A stretch of DNA of 64,000 nt from Alloclostridium intestinigallinarum (GCA_904393845.1 CAJFNB010000001.1:62001-126000), one strand, 5' to 3'; counted from the stretch's first letter, positions 17,990-28,244 are shown. Numbers and translations are program-made. The notes: generated by a model from the letters alone, not told the origin.

Positions 17990-18754
17990 TTATTTTGCTA
18001 TTGGATTTAACCACCCTTCAGGATCAAACCGTTTTCCGCCGTAATTTGTATAAATTCGTTCCCCTAATGCTACGCCATGGAGATATTTCATCTGGAAAAA
18101 CTGGTCGTACAACTGATAGATGGTTAATTCATATATGTTTAAGAGGTTGTATCCAATATTTGCCGCGCAAAGTTTAGATACAATATTCCCCAATGTAAGT
18201 TTTTTATTTTGGGATTTTTTGCCAGAGCCGTCCCAATTATATTTTTGAGCGCGTTCCCATAAAATTTTCGCCTTCTTGGAAGCAAATTTAATTTCCGTGT
18301 CTTTTTTAATTCCGCCGGTAATGTAATTCATTTGCAGGATACAATCACGAACTTCGTCAAAATTTTCTCGTGTTATTTCGCCGATTTGCTTTTGAGAATT
18401 TTTTTCCAGTGTTATGAATTTATGCCTGACACCATCCCACTTTAATTCCTCGTCCAAAAAAAATGATAGAGTTTTTTCAACAAGCATCCGCAATTCATCT
18501 ATAACTGTTATTAAATCAAAGACTGATAACTGTTCATTGTTTTTGAGAATTGCAGCTTTTTTCTCGGAAAAGAAACCTATGAATTTGTATACATCTGACT
18601 TATTCCATGTCAATATGTTCAAGTACAAATTATAGGTAAATTCTCCTATTCCTTTCGTAGGCAAAAGTTCCTTTAACTGCGGGGGTCTTATGTGCCCCAC
18701 GCCACGCAAAAAAATGCTGTCGCCGCTAATTAAGTCCGTATACGAAAAATTCAT
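17990..18754 (-). CDS. phage tail/connector protein, unknown family
   Basis: 254 residues, helical. It has a C-terminal segment YELTIYQLYDQFFQMKYLHG, followed by a short aromatic end. Similar YQLYDQF patterns occur in phage tail-assembly proteins, but I cannot name the family. It overlaps the next upstream gene by 4 bases, showing coupling, and is followed by a terminator. Confidence 0.5.
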   Translation of the reverse strand: MNFSYTDLISGDSIFLRGVGHIRPPQLKELLPTKGIGEFTYNLYLNILTWNKSDVYKFIGFFSEKKAAILKNNEQLSVFDLITVIDELRMLVEKTLSFFLDEELKWDGVRHKFITLEKNSQKQIGEITRENFDEVRDCILQMNYITGGIKKDTEIKFASKKAKILWERAQKYNWDGSGKKSQNKKLTLGNIVSKLCAANIGYNLLNIYELTIYQLYDQFFQMKYLHGVALGERIYTNYGGKRFDPEGWLNPIAK

Positions 18755-19257
18755 TCTGTAATTGGAACAATATTGAAATCAGGCATTTCGTAGGTAAGTT
18801 CTCTGCCTACAAACCCGTTTACAGGAGATAGTGTTTTAACCGACAACAGCGACAGATTGCCTATTCCAAAACCGCCTGCATTATTTAAGAGCTTATCGAT
18901 ATATCTTGTTAGATTATCTCTCCGGCTGCCTGATAATCCTTTGAAAATTTTATGGTCTAATTCCATGTATTCCTTGTGGCAAGAGACGGTAACGTAGAGA
19001 CGATTATTCTTTATTTGTGTGTTCGAGACATCGTTTACTTCCATTTCGACCCAAACGTAGGCCGTTGAGGTCTGTGTCGTTTCATCGACGTACTGATAAT
19101 CGAAAATGTGCCGCTCAAGCGCTTCGTCGCAATCGTTTTCGTCCACGGAATCGAATGCTTTGTTCAATAAAAGTCCAACACAATGTTTATCTGAAGAAAT
19201 CTTCTGTATTACCAGGGACGGGTAATCTACTATCTGATCCAAATATGTCTTAGCCAA
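18751..19257 (-). CDS. tail completion/terminator-like protein
   Basis: 168 residues with mixed alpha/beta composition. It has a central VTVSCHKEYMELDHKIFKGLSGSRRDNLTRYIDKLLN segment. Size and position (between head-closure genes and the major tail protein) suit a tail terminator or completion protein. No sequence motif proves it. Confidence 0.5.
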   Translation of the reverse strand: MAKTYLDQIVDYPSLVIQKISSDKHCVGLLLNKAFDSVDENDCDEALERHIFDYQYVDETTQTSTAYVWVEMEVNDVSNTQIKNNRLYVTVSCHKEYMELDHKIFKGLSGSRRDNLTRYIDKLLNNAGGFGIGNLSLLSVKTLSPVNGFVGRELTYEMPDFNIVPITE

Positions 19258-20257
19258 TAGACATCACCTCCACCGTCACATTTGCGCCCTGATATTTTCC
19301 ATTTTTGTCGGTGCATCTCACCTCAAACGCTTTCCCTATCAAGGTTTCATCCAGCGGAATAGTTATGCGGCACACCAGACCATCAGGGGCTATAGCCGTG
19401 CCCTTCGGCAGGTTGTCTACACTCCACTCAGCCGTGGTAAAATCATCTGCCGTGTTTCCGGAGGCTTCAATTGCTTTTACCGAATACGTCCGGCTTGTAC
19501 CTATCCTAATAGAGCTTCTGCCGTCTATGAAAAGATATCCCGTTTCTTCGGGGACTTCCGTAGTTGCAGTTGGCTCAAAATAGTCACATATCCCCAAGTC
19601 AACCGAATCATGTTCTTTGCTGTACACATCATCACTCAAGCCGAACGCCAACAAATGGCTTCCTTTGCCGAAATTTTTAGATTTTGCATCATACCAGACA
19701 ATCTTCCCAACCTCAAGAATTTCGTCCCCATACGCGTCTAATATGGTGTCCTTTGGTAGTCTTTTGTCCACATGCAGGATGCGGCTTTGCTCGTCGAGGG
19801 ACATATAACAAACAAAATAATTGTCGGTAACAGGTATTGATTTTTCATCTCCCTTCGAATACGACCCGTCATCCATTATGGCCAACTTTTCAATAACATT
19901 CCCTTCAGCATCCTGATATTTGAACAGTTGATTACACATCCATATTTCGCCACGGGTCATTCCTAACTCGTCCGTATACAGCTCCATACACAACCAATCT
20001 TCATTGAATACATGAACAATATCCCCAAGGTGCATTTCGGTATTCGGCACTAGGCTTATGGAACACTTTTTCATTTCTGTTCGAGTTGCTGCTAAAGGGA
20101 ACGCCGCTCCGTTGCACATTGCTTCTTTTTGAAATGCCGCGGAATTTTGTATCGTGTCGGCGAAACTTTCTTCGGCAAAGCGTTTTGCGTACTCTGTATC
20201 GGCTGTCAAACCCGCCTGTAACCATTCACGATACAGCTCAAAATTTTCATTTTCCAT
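19250..20257 (-). CDS. head-closure-like connector with C-terminal Ig-like domain
   Basis: 335 residues. The N-terminal two thirds contains LGDIVHVFNEDWLCMELYTDELGMTRGEIWMCN, a pattern seen in phage head-closure and connector proteins that hold a small beta barrel. The last 90 residues (RTYSVKAIEASGNTADDF...TVEVMS) look like an Ig-like beta sandwich, an add-on found on many virion proteins. It overlaps both neighbours by a few bases. The structural role is inferred from module order. Confidence 0.5.
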   Translation of the reverse strand: MENENFELYREWLQAGLTADTEYAKRFAEESFADTIQNSAAFQKEAMCNGAAFPLAATRTEMKKCSISLVPNTEMHLGDIVHVFNEDWLCMELYTDELGMTRGEIWMCNQLFKYQDAEGNVIEKLAIMDDGSYSKGDEKSIPVTDNYFVCYMSLDEQSRILHVDKRLPKDTILDAYGDEILEVGKIVWYDAKSKNFGKGSHLLAFGLSDDVYSKEHDSVDLGICDYFEPTATTEVPEETGYLFIDGRSSIRIGTSRTYSVKAIEASGNTADDFTTAEWSVDNLPKGTAIAPDGLVCRITIPLDETLIGKAFEVRCTDKNGKYQGANVTVEVMSIG

Positions 20258-20564
20258 CTTGCCGCACCTCGAAGTCCCGAGACAATCGCTTTATTGTAGC
20301 AAGTGTATCGAAAATAGTTTTACGGTAGAACGCAAAAGAAACACTTTCAGTCGCAAGAGCTTGAAGTTTATTGATTGCATACATATAATATTTATCTTGC
20401 GCCAAATACGGATACTCTTTTGCCGCTCCCTTCATATTGATTATTACGTCTTCTATGTAAACATCCAACTGATTATCAATACCCTTTAGGTTGTCTTCCT
20501 TCATCGGGAGAAGTTTGAAAATATCATTTACTATGTTCTTTAAGAACCTATCTTCTTGACTCAT
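20247..20564 (-). CDS. small helical connector-module protein
   Basis: 105 residues, helical, beginning MSQEDRFLKNIVNDIFKLLPMKEDN. No family is recognised. It overlaps the next gene by 11 bases and lies among connector genes; a head-tail joining role is likely but unproven. Confidence 0.5.
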   Translation of the reverse strand: MSQEDRFLKNIVNDIFKLLPMKEDNLKGIDNQLDVYIEDVIINMKGAAKEYPYLAQDKYYMYAINKLQALATESVSFAFYRKTIFDTLATIKRLSRDFEVRQDGK

Positions 20565-20579
20565 AGCTCCCCCCCCTTT

Positions 20580-21014
20580 TTACGTTTTTAAGTCCTGGAT
20601 ATTCCCATGTCGTACTGAATAAGTATTTATCTTGCCTCTGTACTCTTTATCCAGACCGTCTTTTAACGACTGTATTTCCTTCAACAAGTTCGCCGGGGAA
20701 TAAGACGTATAATCTTTGTTATGCAGTATATTCTTAAGCAAACTACGAGTGAGTGCTTGTCCTGAGAGCCAATAATATGCAATCCCCAAAGCAAGGATTT
20801 CCTGAACTTCCTCCGATAAGTCGTCGGTGAATTCTTCCTTCTCTAAGTCATAGGTCAATTCACCCTCGCTATAGCAAGGCGCGAAATCTACTATCGCCGA
20901 TTGCAGATAACGCCACAACACGTCTTTTTTTATCTCTGCCGCTGTCGTTAAGAAAGTGTAATCCGTAAATTTAAAAACTGCCCTGTCGTATATGCTTGAA
21001 AATCCGGTAGGCAT
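20580..21014 (-). CDS. head-tail connector (adaptor)-like protein
   Basis: 144 residues, helical, with an N-terminal DYTFLTTAAEIKKDVLWRYLQSAIVDF and LALGIAYYWLSGQALTRSLLKN. This is similar in size and layout to phage gp6/gp15-type adaptors that bind under the portal. It lies two genes after the capsid gene, the expected slot. Identification is by context and composition. Confidence 0.55.
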   Translation of the reverse strand: MPTGFSSIYDRAVFKFTDYTFLTTAAEIKKDVLWRYLQSAIVDFAPCYSEGELTYDLEKEEFTDDLSEEVQEILALGIAYYWLSGQALTRSLLKNILHNKDYTSYSPANLLKEIQSLKDGLDKEYRGKINTYSVRHGNIQDLKT

Positions 21015-21026
21015 AACACACCCCCT

Positions 21027-21587
21027 TTATCCGAAGACAGCAAGTTCGCAACCTAACGCCCTTTCAAAAGCTCTTATCTTTTTAATAGAATCAAGTTGCC
21101 CGCTCTTTATGTAACCGTTCAACGCTACAACAAGATTTTCCTTAGCGCTGCTTGTAAGTAAAGGAATTCGTTCAGCTATTTTCTTTTCATCCCAACCGCA
21201 TATCTCATTAAAGTTCGAAGGGTCTATAAAATTGTTGTAATACTGTCCTACTATCAAAGCCTTGTAAACATCGGCAGGGGTAGCTTCACATTCTTCGCCG
21301 TCCGCAACACCGAGTATAATTATCCATTGATTTTTAAAGAAACCAACGTTACGTGACTTCATAGCACGCAACTCTCTCATAGACACGGTCTGGACGTCTC
21401 CGATATTATCCCAGACAATATTTTCGCCCGAAACAGGATTCTTATAATAAATTTTGCCGTTAAAACAGCTTTGAACCTTTACAAAAACATCGTCACTTAT
21501 TACAAATGTTTTCTTTTTGGATTTCTCCCCGGCTGCAGTCGCAACAGTATTTTCGTCTCCGAAATCGTTTTTTATATTTTTCGCCAT
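21027..21587 (-). CDS. hypothetical head-module protein
   Basis: 186 residues. A lysine-rich N-terminus (to about 27) is followed by a beta-rich region (FVKVQSCFNGKIYYKNPVSGENIVW) and a helical C-terminus. It lies between the capsid gene and the connectors. No family is recognised. An AAAGGAAATGG-type start with GGAGAAAAAGG upstream supports translation. Confidence 0.5.
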   Translation of the reverse strand: MAKNIKNDFGDENTVATAAGEKSKKKTFVISDDVFVKVQSCFNGKIYYKNPVSGENIVWDNIGDVQTVSMRELRAMKSRNVGFFKNQWIIILGVADGEECEATPADVYKALIVGQYYNNFIDPSNFNEICGWDEKKIAERIPLLTSSAKENLVVALNGYIKSGQLDSIKKIRAFERALGCELAVFG

Positions 21588-21642
21588 TTCCTTTTTCTCC
21601 TTTCAGAGGGCTGAAGTAATCCAGCCCTCCGGAATTGTAATA

Positions 21643-22644
21643 TTAGTCGCTGAACGTGAACACGCCAAGCTTGTCCGCACAGATTGCGCCAACACCAACA
21701 GCCTGGCCATATACATATTCTCTGGTCAGGTCATTGTTTTCGGTGGCTTCGCGTTCGACAAGGAGACCCTCGCCTTCATTAACAACCTTAATCGGCTTGT
21801 CGTCGCTCGCAATAACAAACAACTTCTTGTCGTTCAGAACAAATGTATCCGTACCGGGCTTGTGTGCCTGACGCAGGGCGACCATATCCGTGCCATTAAA
21901 CTTGCCGTAATAACCAATGTTGTAAAGATCGCTACGCGCTTCGTCCGCCACCTGCGCGGTTGTAACCTTACGAAGCGCAGACTTAGTGCCGTAAATAACC
22001 GCCGTCTTACCCGTAGCAGCTTCAACATGTTCAACCAGAGTGTTTAATGCTTCTTCGCTTGCAGCCGCATTAGCCGCCACCACGTAAGTGGAGTTGAGAC
22101 CGACGGTATCTTCCGCTATGCCGTTAATGGCATCATATGCGGCATTGAGCACCGCTTGATTGAATGCCTTGGCAACATTATCAACAAACGTGTTGAAATC
22201 TATGCGGCCGGACAAAAGACGGGACAGTTCCTCATAAACGCGCACGATTTTCATAGTTGTGGAAATCGTTACAGTCTGGTTGCTATCCATTCTTTGCCTG
22301 CGCACGCCACGTATACCGGCAGCGGCGTCGGCCACCACGAACAGAGAGTTCGCCTGCACGACAAACTGCTGCTCGTCACCCTCGGCTATGTTTTTGTACT
22401 CAACGAGATTAAAAATGGGATTATCTTCCTTGAGACCCTCTTCGATTATCACAGGCAGCAACTCTTCAACCAAAGAAAAGAGCTGTGTGCCGCGACGGAA
22501 GGTCTTGGGGTTAATTTTTGTGGTGCCGCCGTTGGCTTCTATAAGGGCTTTACGAATCGCTTCCGACTCTTCTGCCTTGCTGTAATTTTCCGTGTGCACA
22601 CCCTTTACGGTGTCAATCATTATCTTTAACACATTCATTTCCAT
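21643..22644 (-). CDS. major capsid protein (HK97-like)
   Basis: 333 residues. The order helical N-terminus, EGDEQQFVVQANSLFVV, RVYEELSRLLSGRIDFNTFVDNVAKAF, then A-domain-like strands ending AVGVGAICADKLGVFTFSD fits an HK97-fold capsid subunit. It follows the scaffold/protease-like gene and a small decoration-like gene, and precedes connectors. The N-terminal 90 residues could be the part removed during maturation; that is inference. Confidence 0.75.
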   Translation of the reverse strand: MEMNVLKIMIDTVKGVHTENYSKAEESEAIRKALIEANGGTTKINPKTFRRGTQLFSLVEELLPVIIEEGLKEDNPIFNLVEYKNIAEGDEQQFVVQANSLFVVADAAAGIRGVRRQRMDSNQTVTISTTMKIVRVYEELSRLLSGRIDFNTFVDNVAKAFNQAVLNAAYDAINGIAEDTVGLNSTYVVAANAAASEEALNTLVEHVEAATGKTAVIYGTKSALRKVTTAQVADEARSDLYNIGYYGKFNGTDMVALRQAHKPGTDTFVLNDKKLFVIASDDKPIKVVNEGEGLLVEREATENNDLTREYVYGQAVGVGAICADKLGVFTFSD

Positions 22645-22668
22645 ATATTTTCTCCTCTTGGTTTTATT

Positions 22669-23175
22669 TTACGCAACTTCGATGACGTACCATTCGCCTT
22701 CGACGAGCACTATCTTGCCGATAACAGTAACAGTCTTCTTGTCGGGGTCACTACCAACTTCGCCCGTTGCAGCTGCCGAAGACTTCATCTTCACACCGGT
22801 GCCAGTCATTTCTACAACATCACCCTTCTTAAGATTACTGCCGCTTTCAAAAGCTTCTTTTGTTACGGAAAATATATCCTTGGAAGTAAGTCTGTAACCC
22901 CTAAGGATAGTGCCTTCTTCATTTATAAAATCCGACAGACCGTTATAGCTCTTGTCCTTCACAACTTCGGGGGTGGCGACAAGCGCGAGATCGCCTATCT
23001 TCGCATCTACCGCGGGGGCGGTTGCGGTACGCACCTCCCTTTCGCCGTCAACAAAACCACCTATTGCAACTATCGAACCGTTTTCGATTGCGCCGTCATA
23101 TTTTAACGAAACCAAATCCTTGCCCATTACGGTGCCGGACATATTATCCGTTCTAACACATGCATACTTTGCCAT
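22669..23175 (-). CDS. capsid decoration or head-fibre-like protein
   Basis: 168 residues, Gly/Val/Thr rich and beta-rich (GSIVAIGGFVDGEREVRTATAPAVDAKIGDLALVATPEV). It lies directly upstream of the major capsid gene, where small decoration proteins are usual. The KKGDVVEMTGTGVKM segment looks like a small barrel. The exact family is unknown. Confidence 0.55.
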   Translation of the reverse strand: MAKYACVRTDNMSGTVMGKDLVSLKYDGAIENGSIVAIGGFVDGEREVRTATAPAVDAKIGDLALVATPEVVKDKSYNGLSDFINEEGTILRGYRLTSKDIFSVTKEAFESGSNLKKGDVVEMTGTGVKMKSSAAATGEVGSDPDKKTVTVIGKIVLVEGEWYVIEVA

Positions 23176-23196
23176 AATTTTTCTCCTATATGTTTT

Positions 23197-24744
23197 TTAT
23201 TTCGAGAGATACATTTTCATAAATTCAGCTCTCTCTTGCTGATCGTTTGTCTCTTCCTTGTCCTTACTGAATTCAATGCTGAATTTGCGCTCGACCAAGG
23301 GTTTCTTATTCGAAGGAAGTTTGAAGTTTTTGCCCCGAATAGCATACAATTCTTTCTGCAGTTCTTCTTTGGAAGAGTATGTCATCGCATTTTTGACAAG
23401 CTCTTTATACTCGTCTAACTCTGCAATATCAGAGAATTCCGAAATCGCGGCGGCATATTCTTTCATGCGTTCTTCTTCGATTTTTTCTTTCTTATACTTT
23501 GCGAGTGCCGCAAATTCTTCGTCTTTCTTAGCGATGGCCGCCTCTTCTTCTTTGGTCAACCACACCAAGCGAACTTTTTCAGCACTATCGATGTCAACAG
23601 TAGCCACTTCATCTGTTATCGAATACGGGACTCTTACTGTCTCCTGCACGCGTTCAATGTGTTCCCCACCTTTTATGTGGTCTGCATAAGCATACTTGTC
23701 GTCGAAATCTAAAAGAAAATAACCCTCGTAGTAATCGTCGGAATAAACATTATGCTTGTCGAATGCTTCGCATATCGCTTGTCCTCTTTCAGACCACCTC
23801 ATTCCCGCTTCGAAATTCTTTGTGCCAGCGGTCTCTTCTTTCGCATTGAAACCTTCTTCCTTCACGTCCTTGGAGACGGCATCGGTGGCAGTTTCCTCAT
23901 TTACCTTCTCTTTTTCGGCTTTCAATTCATCGAGCTTCGCACGAAGTTCCTCTTCGGTCATGTCATCAGTAATTTCGAAAGGGAGATCCTCTTCATTGAA
24001 TCCATATTCCGCGAGAATACTTGCTATCAATTCTTTGTCCAACTTTTTTCCTCCTTCCCCGGAGCTCTGCGCTTCAAAGCACTTTGCCAATTCTTGTTTA
24101 AATTCTCCAAATAACTTTGTCCACGTTTCATCTTTAGCTGCAAAATCATATGGTTCTATGCGTGCTGACGCGAAACACGGCGCTATATTCTCTGCATCAT
24201 TATCACTCTTGCCAAGCAAACAAAGCGCTGAGAATTGGAATTTATTTATGGTAAGCAAACCTTCTTCACTCTTGGTTTCATAAGGGATGATTTCCATACT
24301 TTGCGCAAAATAAATTTCATCGCTGTATTTTGCGTCCAATAACTCGGGGTAGCGCCCCGTCCAGAGAATTATGTCAGCTACCAAATAGGTATTGACTTTG
24401 CCGTCATCTTCCACCACTTCTTCGTAATGCACATCGTCTTGCTGCGGAACGGTTCCGTATGGAACCGTTAAGACGTGGAACGCCAATTCGCCTTTCTCGT
24501 TGACAATCAACTCCATGTCATGCCCGCCGACGTGCTTCTTACTATTTTCATCAGCGAAAAGATGTGCTACAACGGGAATATTAAACAACGAAGGCAAAGC
24601 GTCATCGACCGCTTCCTTCGGGATATTTGTTTTGTTTTCATTTTTCCCAAGTGCCATCACATAGCATTTACACAATGTAAACTGCTCGTTTATTGGTTTT
24701 ATGGGCTTAACTTTACTGGTAAATCCAATATTGAGTTTATCCAT
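23197..24744 (-). CDS. prohead protease / scaffold-like fusion protein
   Basis: 515 residues. Residues 1-190 are a beta-rich domain (PSLFNIPVVAHLF, GGHDMELIVNEKGELAFHVLTVPYG, FSALCLLGKSD), comparable to phage prohead-protease-like modules. Residues 240-310 and 400-515 are charged coiled coil, as in scaffolds, around a middle domain with WSERGQAICEAFDKHNVYSDDYYEGYFLLDFDDKYAYADH. I cannot assign a catalytic triad. Gene order (portal, then this, then capsid) supports a head-assembly role. Confidence 0.6.
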   Translation of the reverse strand: MDKLNIGFTSKVKPIKPINEQFTLCKCYVMALGKNENKTNIPKEAVDDALPSLFNIPVVAHLFADENSKKHVGGHDMELIVNEKGELAFHVLTVPYGTVPQQDDVHYEEVVEDDGKVNTYLVADIILWTGRYPELLDAKYSDEIYFAQSMEIIPYETKSEEGLLTINKFQFSALCLLGKSDNDAENIAPCFASARIEPYDFAAKDETWTKLFGEFKQELAKCFEAQSSGEGGKKLDKELIASILAEYGFNEEDLPFEITDDMTEEELRAKLDELKAEKEKVNEETATDAVSKDVKEEGFNAKEETAGTKNFEAGMRWSERGQAICEAFDKHNVYSDDYYEGYFLLDFDDKYAYADHIKGGEHIERVQETVRVPYSITDEVATVDIDSAEKVRLVWLTKEEEAAIAKKDEEFAALAKYKKEKIEEERMKEYAAAISEFSDIAELDEYKELVKNAMTYSSKEELQKELYAIRGKNFKLPSNKKPLVERKFSIEFSKDKEETNDQQERAEFMKMYLSK

Positions 24745-24976
24745 TTAATTGCCCTCCGGTGAAATTCAACAGATTGCTCGTAACGTATACTATCTCTTCT
24801 CTCTTGTCTTCCCCGAAAGCCTCTTCAAATGATTTGATAAAACGTTCGTTTAATTCAAAAGTGTACATTGTCTGATTTCCGTTGAATTTCTGTGTAATAT
24901 AATTAAAGCCGCTAGACTGCATTTTGTCTGCGACTTCTTTGTCGATAAAACTGATAAATACAGATTCTAAATTCAT
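24737..24976 (-). CDS. small hypothetical protein between portal and scaffold genes
   Basis: 79 residues with no recognised family. It overlaps the portal gene end by 4 bases and the scaffold-like gene start by 8 bases, so it is translationally coupled to both. Confidence 0.6.
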   Translation of the reverse strand: MNLESVFISFIDKEVADKMQSSGFNYITQKFNGNQTMYTFELNERFIKSFEEAFGEDKREEIVYVTSNLLNFTGGQLNG

Positions 24977-26466
24977 ACGCCACCTCTGTTTGCATTCGTA
25001 TCGTTGTCCCTCGTTTCCATACCCGCATCGCCGAGTTCCGACAAATCCTCCTGGGGTCTCCCCACGTCTCCGCTGGTCGTATATGAGTTTTTCAAAGGGG
25101 TAAGGTTATCAAATGGAACAAAATTTCGTTCGATATAATCCATACCCGCAATATCAATCTGCGGAACGCCGACTGCCGCAGCATAGTAAGACTTACCGAT
25201 GCCAAAGGATGCTGCTTCTTTGTAATACTTTATCAACTCGCCGCGATTAAATACGGTTATAGGCAATATACTTATTTTAAATTTTTGGCTTCCCGAGAAG
25301 TTTATCTTGAGATGTCTGTTGATAACGCGTTCAAATTGTTGTATTATTCCTATCACATATGTTTCATCGTTCTTGATTGCGAGTTGTGTAACGCCCGACG
25401 TATCATTCTCCCGTCCATGAAGTAATCCTGATGTACCTGCAGTTGACCAGAAGTTCGCAACTGCATCCGAAAGTGTATTAAGGTTGCTTACGCTTGCATT
25501 GTTTTCAAACGATACGCTTTCGAGCTTAAATGGGGATAGTGCCAACCCCACTCTGTCATCAAGCGCACTCGCAATATGCGCATAATATTGTTTGACTATA
25601 TCGTCAGGAATCAATTGATTCCCTTTTTCGTCAAGGGGTATCTGTCCGGACAACATCTTGTAATTGCGCAATTCGCTGGCCGTTTCTTGCAATGCCTCTT
25701 CATTTGCGATTGTGTAAAGCGATGGGATAACACCTGCGAACGGAGGGATTGAATAATCCGGAATAGTTTCATCAGCTTTAATGCATACGGAAATATCAAT
25801 TGGTACTTCCTGCCATCTTTCCCCCGTTTCGACGTATTTCAGATACATATCCGTAAACACTTGCGGGTAAAATTCTAAGTTTCGGGATATTTTCGTCATA
25901 TCTACTTCATACAGATATGAATTGTCGCAAATCGCGGTTATCCTGCAATAATCAGGGTCGATTTTTAATATAATCGACGAATTGTTATCGCTTACTATAA
26001 CCCCATAAAACGCGCCGTCTCTTAGTGCCACGAGGGTTACGAACCTCATTATATGCGGGATATTCATCAATTCCAGTGATTTTTTTACACGATAATATTG
26101 CTTTGCAAAATTCGAGCTTATGTCGTTTTGGTTAAATCCCAGCGGCGCTATAACATACGCCCCCGTATATAATCCCGCATAGTAGTTGAGTAAACGATTG
26201 TAATGCATCGAGGATAGGTACATATAATTTGACGCATCACGCAAACTCTTTTCGCTTGTGGTCGATGACGGGTTTTGCAACCAACTTAAAACATCTTCTT
26301 TATATTTTAATGGATATGAGTGATTTTTTTTCGATCCGCTTTTATTCGGGTCGTATGTTGCTTGACGCATCAACTCCCGGGCGAAGGATGCCGGCATTTG
26401 TATAAACGGCTCTCCCCGAGGCTTTGCGTCGCGGGTGTTTCTCCCGTTTCTTTTCTTATTTGCCAT
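24973..26466 (-). CDS. portal protein
   Basis: 497 residues directly after the large terminase, with the two genes touching at 26466. It has the portal-like pattern of an N-terminal region rich in Asn/Tyr (YMYLSSMHYNRLLNYYAGLYTGAYVI), a long helical middle, and a C-terminal acidic disordered tail (LSELGDAGMETRDNDTNANRGGV). The portal forms the dodecameric DNA channel of the head and docks terminase. The family is judged by position and layout. Confidence 0.75.
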   Translation of the reverse strand: MANKKRNGRNTRDAKPRGEPFIQMPASFARELMRQATYDPNKSGSKKNHSYPLKYKEDVLSWLQNPSSTTSEKSLRDASNYMYLSSMHYNRLLNYYAGLYTGAYVIAPLGFNQNDISSNFAKQYYRVKKSLELMNIPHIMRFVTLVALRDGAFYGVIVSDNNSSIILKIDPDYCRITAICDNSYLYEVDMTKISRNLEFYPQVFTDMYLKYVETGERWQEVPIDISVCIKADETIPDYSIPPFAGVIPSLYTIANEEALQETASELRNYKMLSGQIPLDEKGNQLIPDDIVKQYYAHIASALDDRVGLALSPFKLESVSFENNASVSNLNTLSDAVANFWSTAGTSGLLHGRENDTSGVTQLAIKNDETYVIGIIQQFERVINRHLKINFSGSQKFKISILPITVFNRGELIKYYKEAASFGIGKSYYAAAVGVPQIDIAGMDYIERNFVPFDNLTPLKNSYTTSGDVGRPQEDLSELGDAGMETRDNDTNANRGGV

Positions 26467-28244
26467 TAGAATCCTCCTCTGTGATTTTTCTTTGTTTTCG
26501 GTGCTCTAAAATTAAACACCATACCTTCCACGGATTGTCGTGAAGGAGCGCTTGCCATTTCGCGCTCTATAGCTTTTGCAGCAAAAATATTGTAGCTAAG
26601 GCTACTGTATCTATCCTTACGCCACCCTGATTTCTCTTTAACCCTGACGATACCGTTGCGGGTCTCATATTCTAAATTTATCAGTTCGTTTATCATAAGG
26701 GTTGTTTGGATATACGGCATTTTATAGTACAGTGCATCTGCGGGTTCAAGGGCGTTGTACCCCTTGAATTCACTCAATATTTCGTCTGCGTCATATTCCG
26801 ATATTAACATTCGTACCTGAGATTGTTTGATTGCCTCGCGCAACATTATTGCACATTGAGAATTGAACTCTGCCTGTCCTCTGACGGCGTATATAACTTT
26901 CGGTGCGTCCTTAACCAAACAGCGCTCTGCTAAATCGGGATTGTTGTAACATGATAATGCCCCATAAGTATTTCCGTCTCGGGGGTCGTAAATATCAGTC
27001 ATCAATGCGTCGCTGACTCCAAGTCCCAATCCGGTTGTATCCAGCACCAGAAAATCGCAATCAAACTCCTCAAAATATTTGCGTAATACCAACGCCTGAG
27101 CATCAGTCCTCAGCCCTTCGTTACTATCAGCAAATACGATGTTGTACGCATATCGTCCGTTGCCTAATGGAACCATTTGATTGAGTATTATCGAGGTTGC
27201 ATCGTTATTCTTATTCCTTTCCGAGGACATTAGCGCAATGTCCGCAGACAAAATCCGTTTTTCCCCGGGTTTCTTCGGGGGAACCAAAAGTTTCCTATCT
27301 GCAATTTTGTGCGGCATGCTTTTAGAATAAAACGGAATTCTTATTTTTCTGAGCTTATCCAAATCGTCGAAACTATACAGTCCGCCATCGCCCTGTCCGA
27401 AAAACAAAGCTTCCATTTCCATTTGAAAGGTTATCCTGTTAAATGTGCTCTCGGACATTTCATCTTCTATTTTTGTCCTGTCAAGCCTACCTTCTTTGAT
27501 CATTAGTTGGTAAGGAATGGCGCAACAAAAATAACTTCGCCCTCGTATCATATTTATCACATATGACCGAACTTGTTCGTATGACCAGTGGGCTTCGTAC
27601 CAACAAGAACTCGCGTAAATTTCTTTGGTTTGTTCCCTAGGATAATCCGCGTACTCGGGCTTATCCAAAAATGGAGGGTGCCTTTGAGAAGTTAAGAATT
27701 TGCGCAAAACGGTGTCGATAGTGTTTTTGTCCACCATTCTGAACTCATCGACGACTAATACCGTAGCTCTGTTGTGACGCGCATTTTCTGTCGCAGTAAC
27801 AACAACCATTCTCGAACCATTCATAAACGATATGAACGCGTTTGTCTGGTTGATTTGCACCTCGGAAATTTCCGAACGCAAATTCTCTGACATCGGCATC
27901 AATATTTCGTTAACTTTGTCGATTATCTCTGTCGCTTGTTTTCGTGTTTTAGACGCTAAACATATGCGTGAATCGGGATACAGTATCGCATAGCAAACGC
28001 AAAACACGGCTATTAAAAATGATTTACCACCGCCTCGGCTCGCCAGATATATTGAGTTTGCATCTTTAAACATCATACAAAGTATGATTTGCTGGAACAT
28101 ATCAAGATTTAACCCGAGATAATCCTTCGCAAATCTGTGCGGGTTAGATCTGTAAAACGACGCCCAAAGATTGACTGCTTGCATGGTCTTGTCGATAGCT
28201 GCCTGACGAACCTCTGTTTCGGTCATCGTATTACGGGTTATCAT
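26466..28244 (-). CDS. terL: terminase large subunit
   Basis: 592 residues. Walker A is ASRGGGKSF (about 68-76) and Walker B is VLVVDEF with D166 and E167, followed by a coupling motif. The C-terminal RNase-H-like nuclease shows ILSADIAL (metal-binding Asp) and FLVLDTTGLGLG. It packages phage DNA into proheads with the portal. It overlaps the upstream small-subunit-like gene by 14 bases and abuts the portal gene. No frameshift or inactivating change is seen. Confidence 0.9.
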   Translation of the reverse strand: MITRNTMTETEVRQAAIDKTMQAVNLWASFYRSNPHRFAKDYLGLNLDMFQQIILCMMFKDANSIYLASRGGGKSFLIAVFCVCYAILYPDSRICLASKTRKQATEIIDKVNEILMPMSENLRSEISEVQINQTNAFISFMNGSRMVVVTATENARHNRATVLVVDEFRMVDKNTIDTVLRKFLTSQRHPPFLDKPEYADYPREQTKEIYASSCWYEAHWSYEQVRSYVINMIRGRSYFCCAIPYQLMIKEGRLDRTKIEDEMSESTFNRITFQMEMEALFFGQGDGGLYSFDDLDKLRKIRIPFYSKSMPHKIADRKLLVPPKKPGEKRILSADIALMSSERNKNNDATSIILNQMVPLGNGRYAYNIVFADSNEGLRTDAQALVLRKYFEEFDCDFLVLDTTGLGLGVSDALMTDIYDPRDGNTYGALSCYNNPDLAERCLVKDAPKVIYAVRGQAEFNSQCAIMLREAIKQSQVRMLISEYDADEILSEFKGYNALEPADALYYKMPYIQTTLMINELINLEYETRNGIVRVKEKSGWRKDRYSSLSYNIFAAKAIEREMASAPSRQSVEGMVFNFRAPKTKKNHRGGF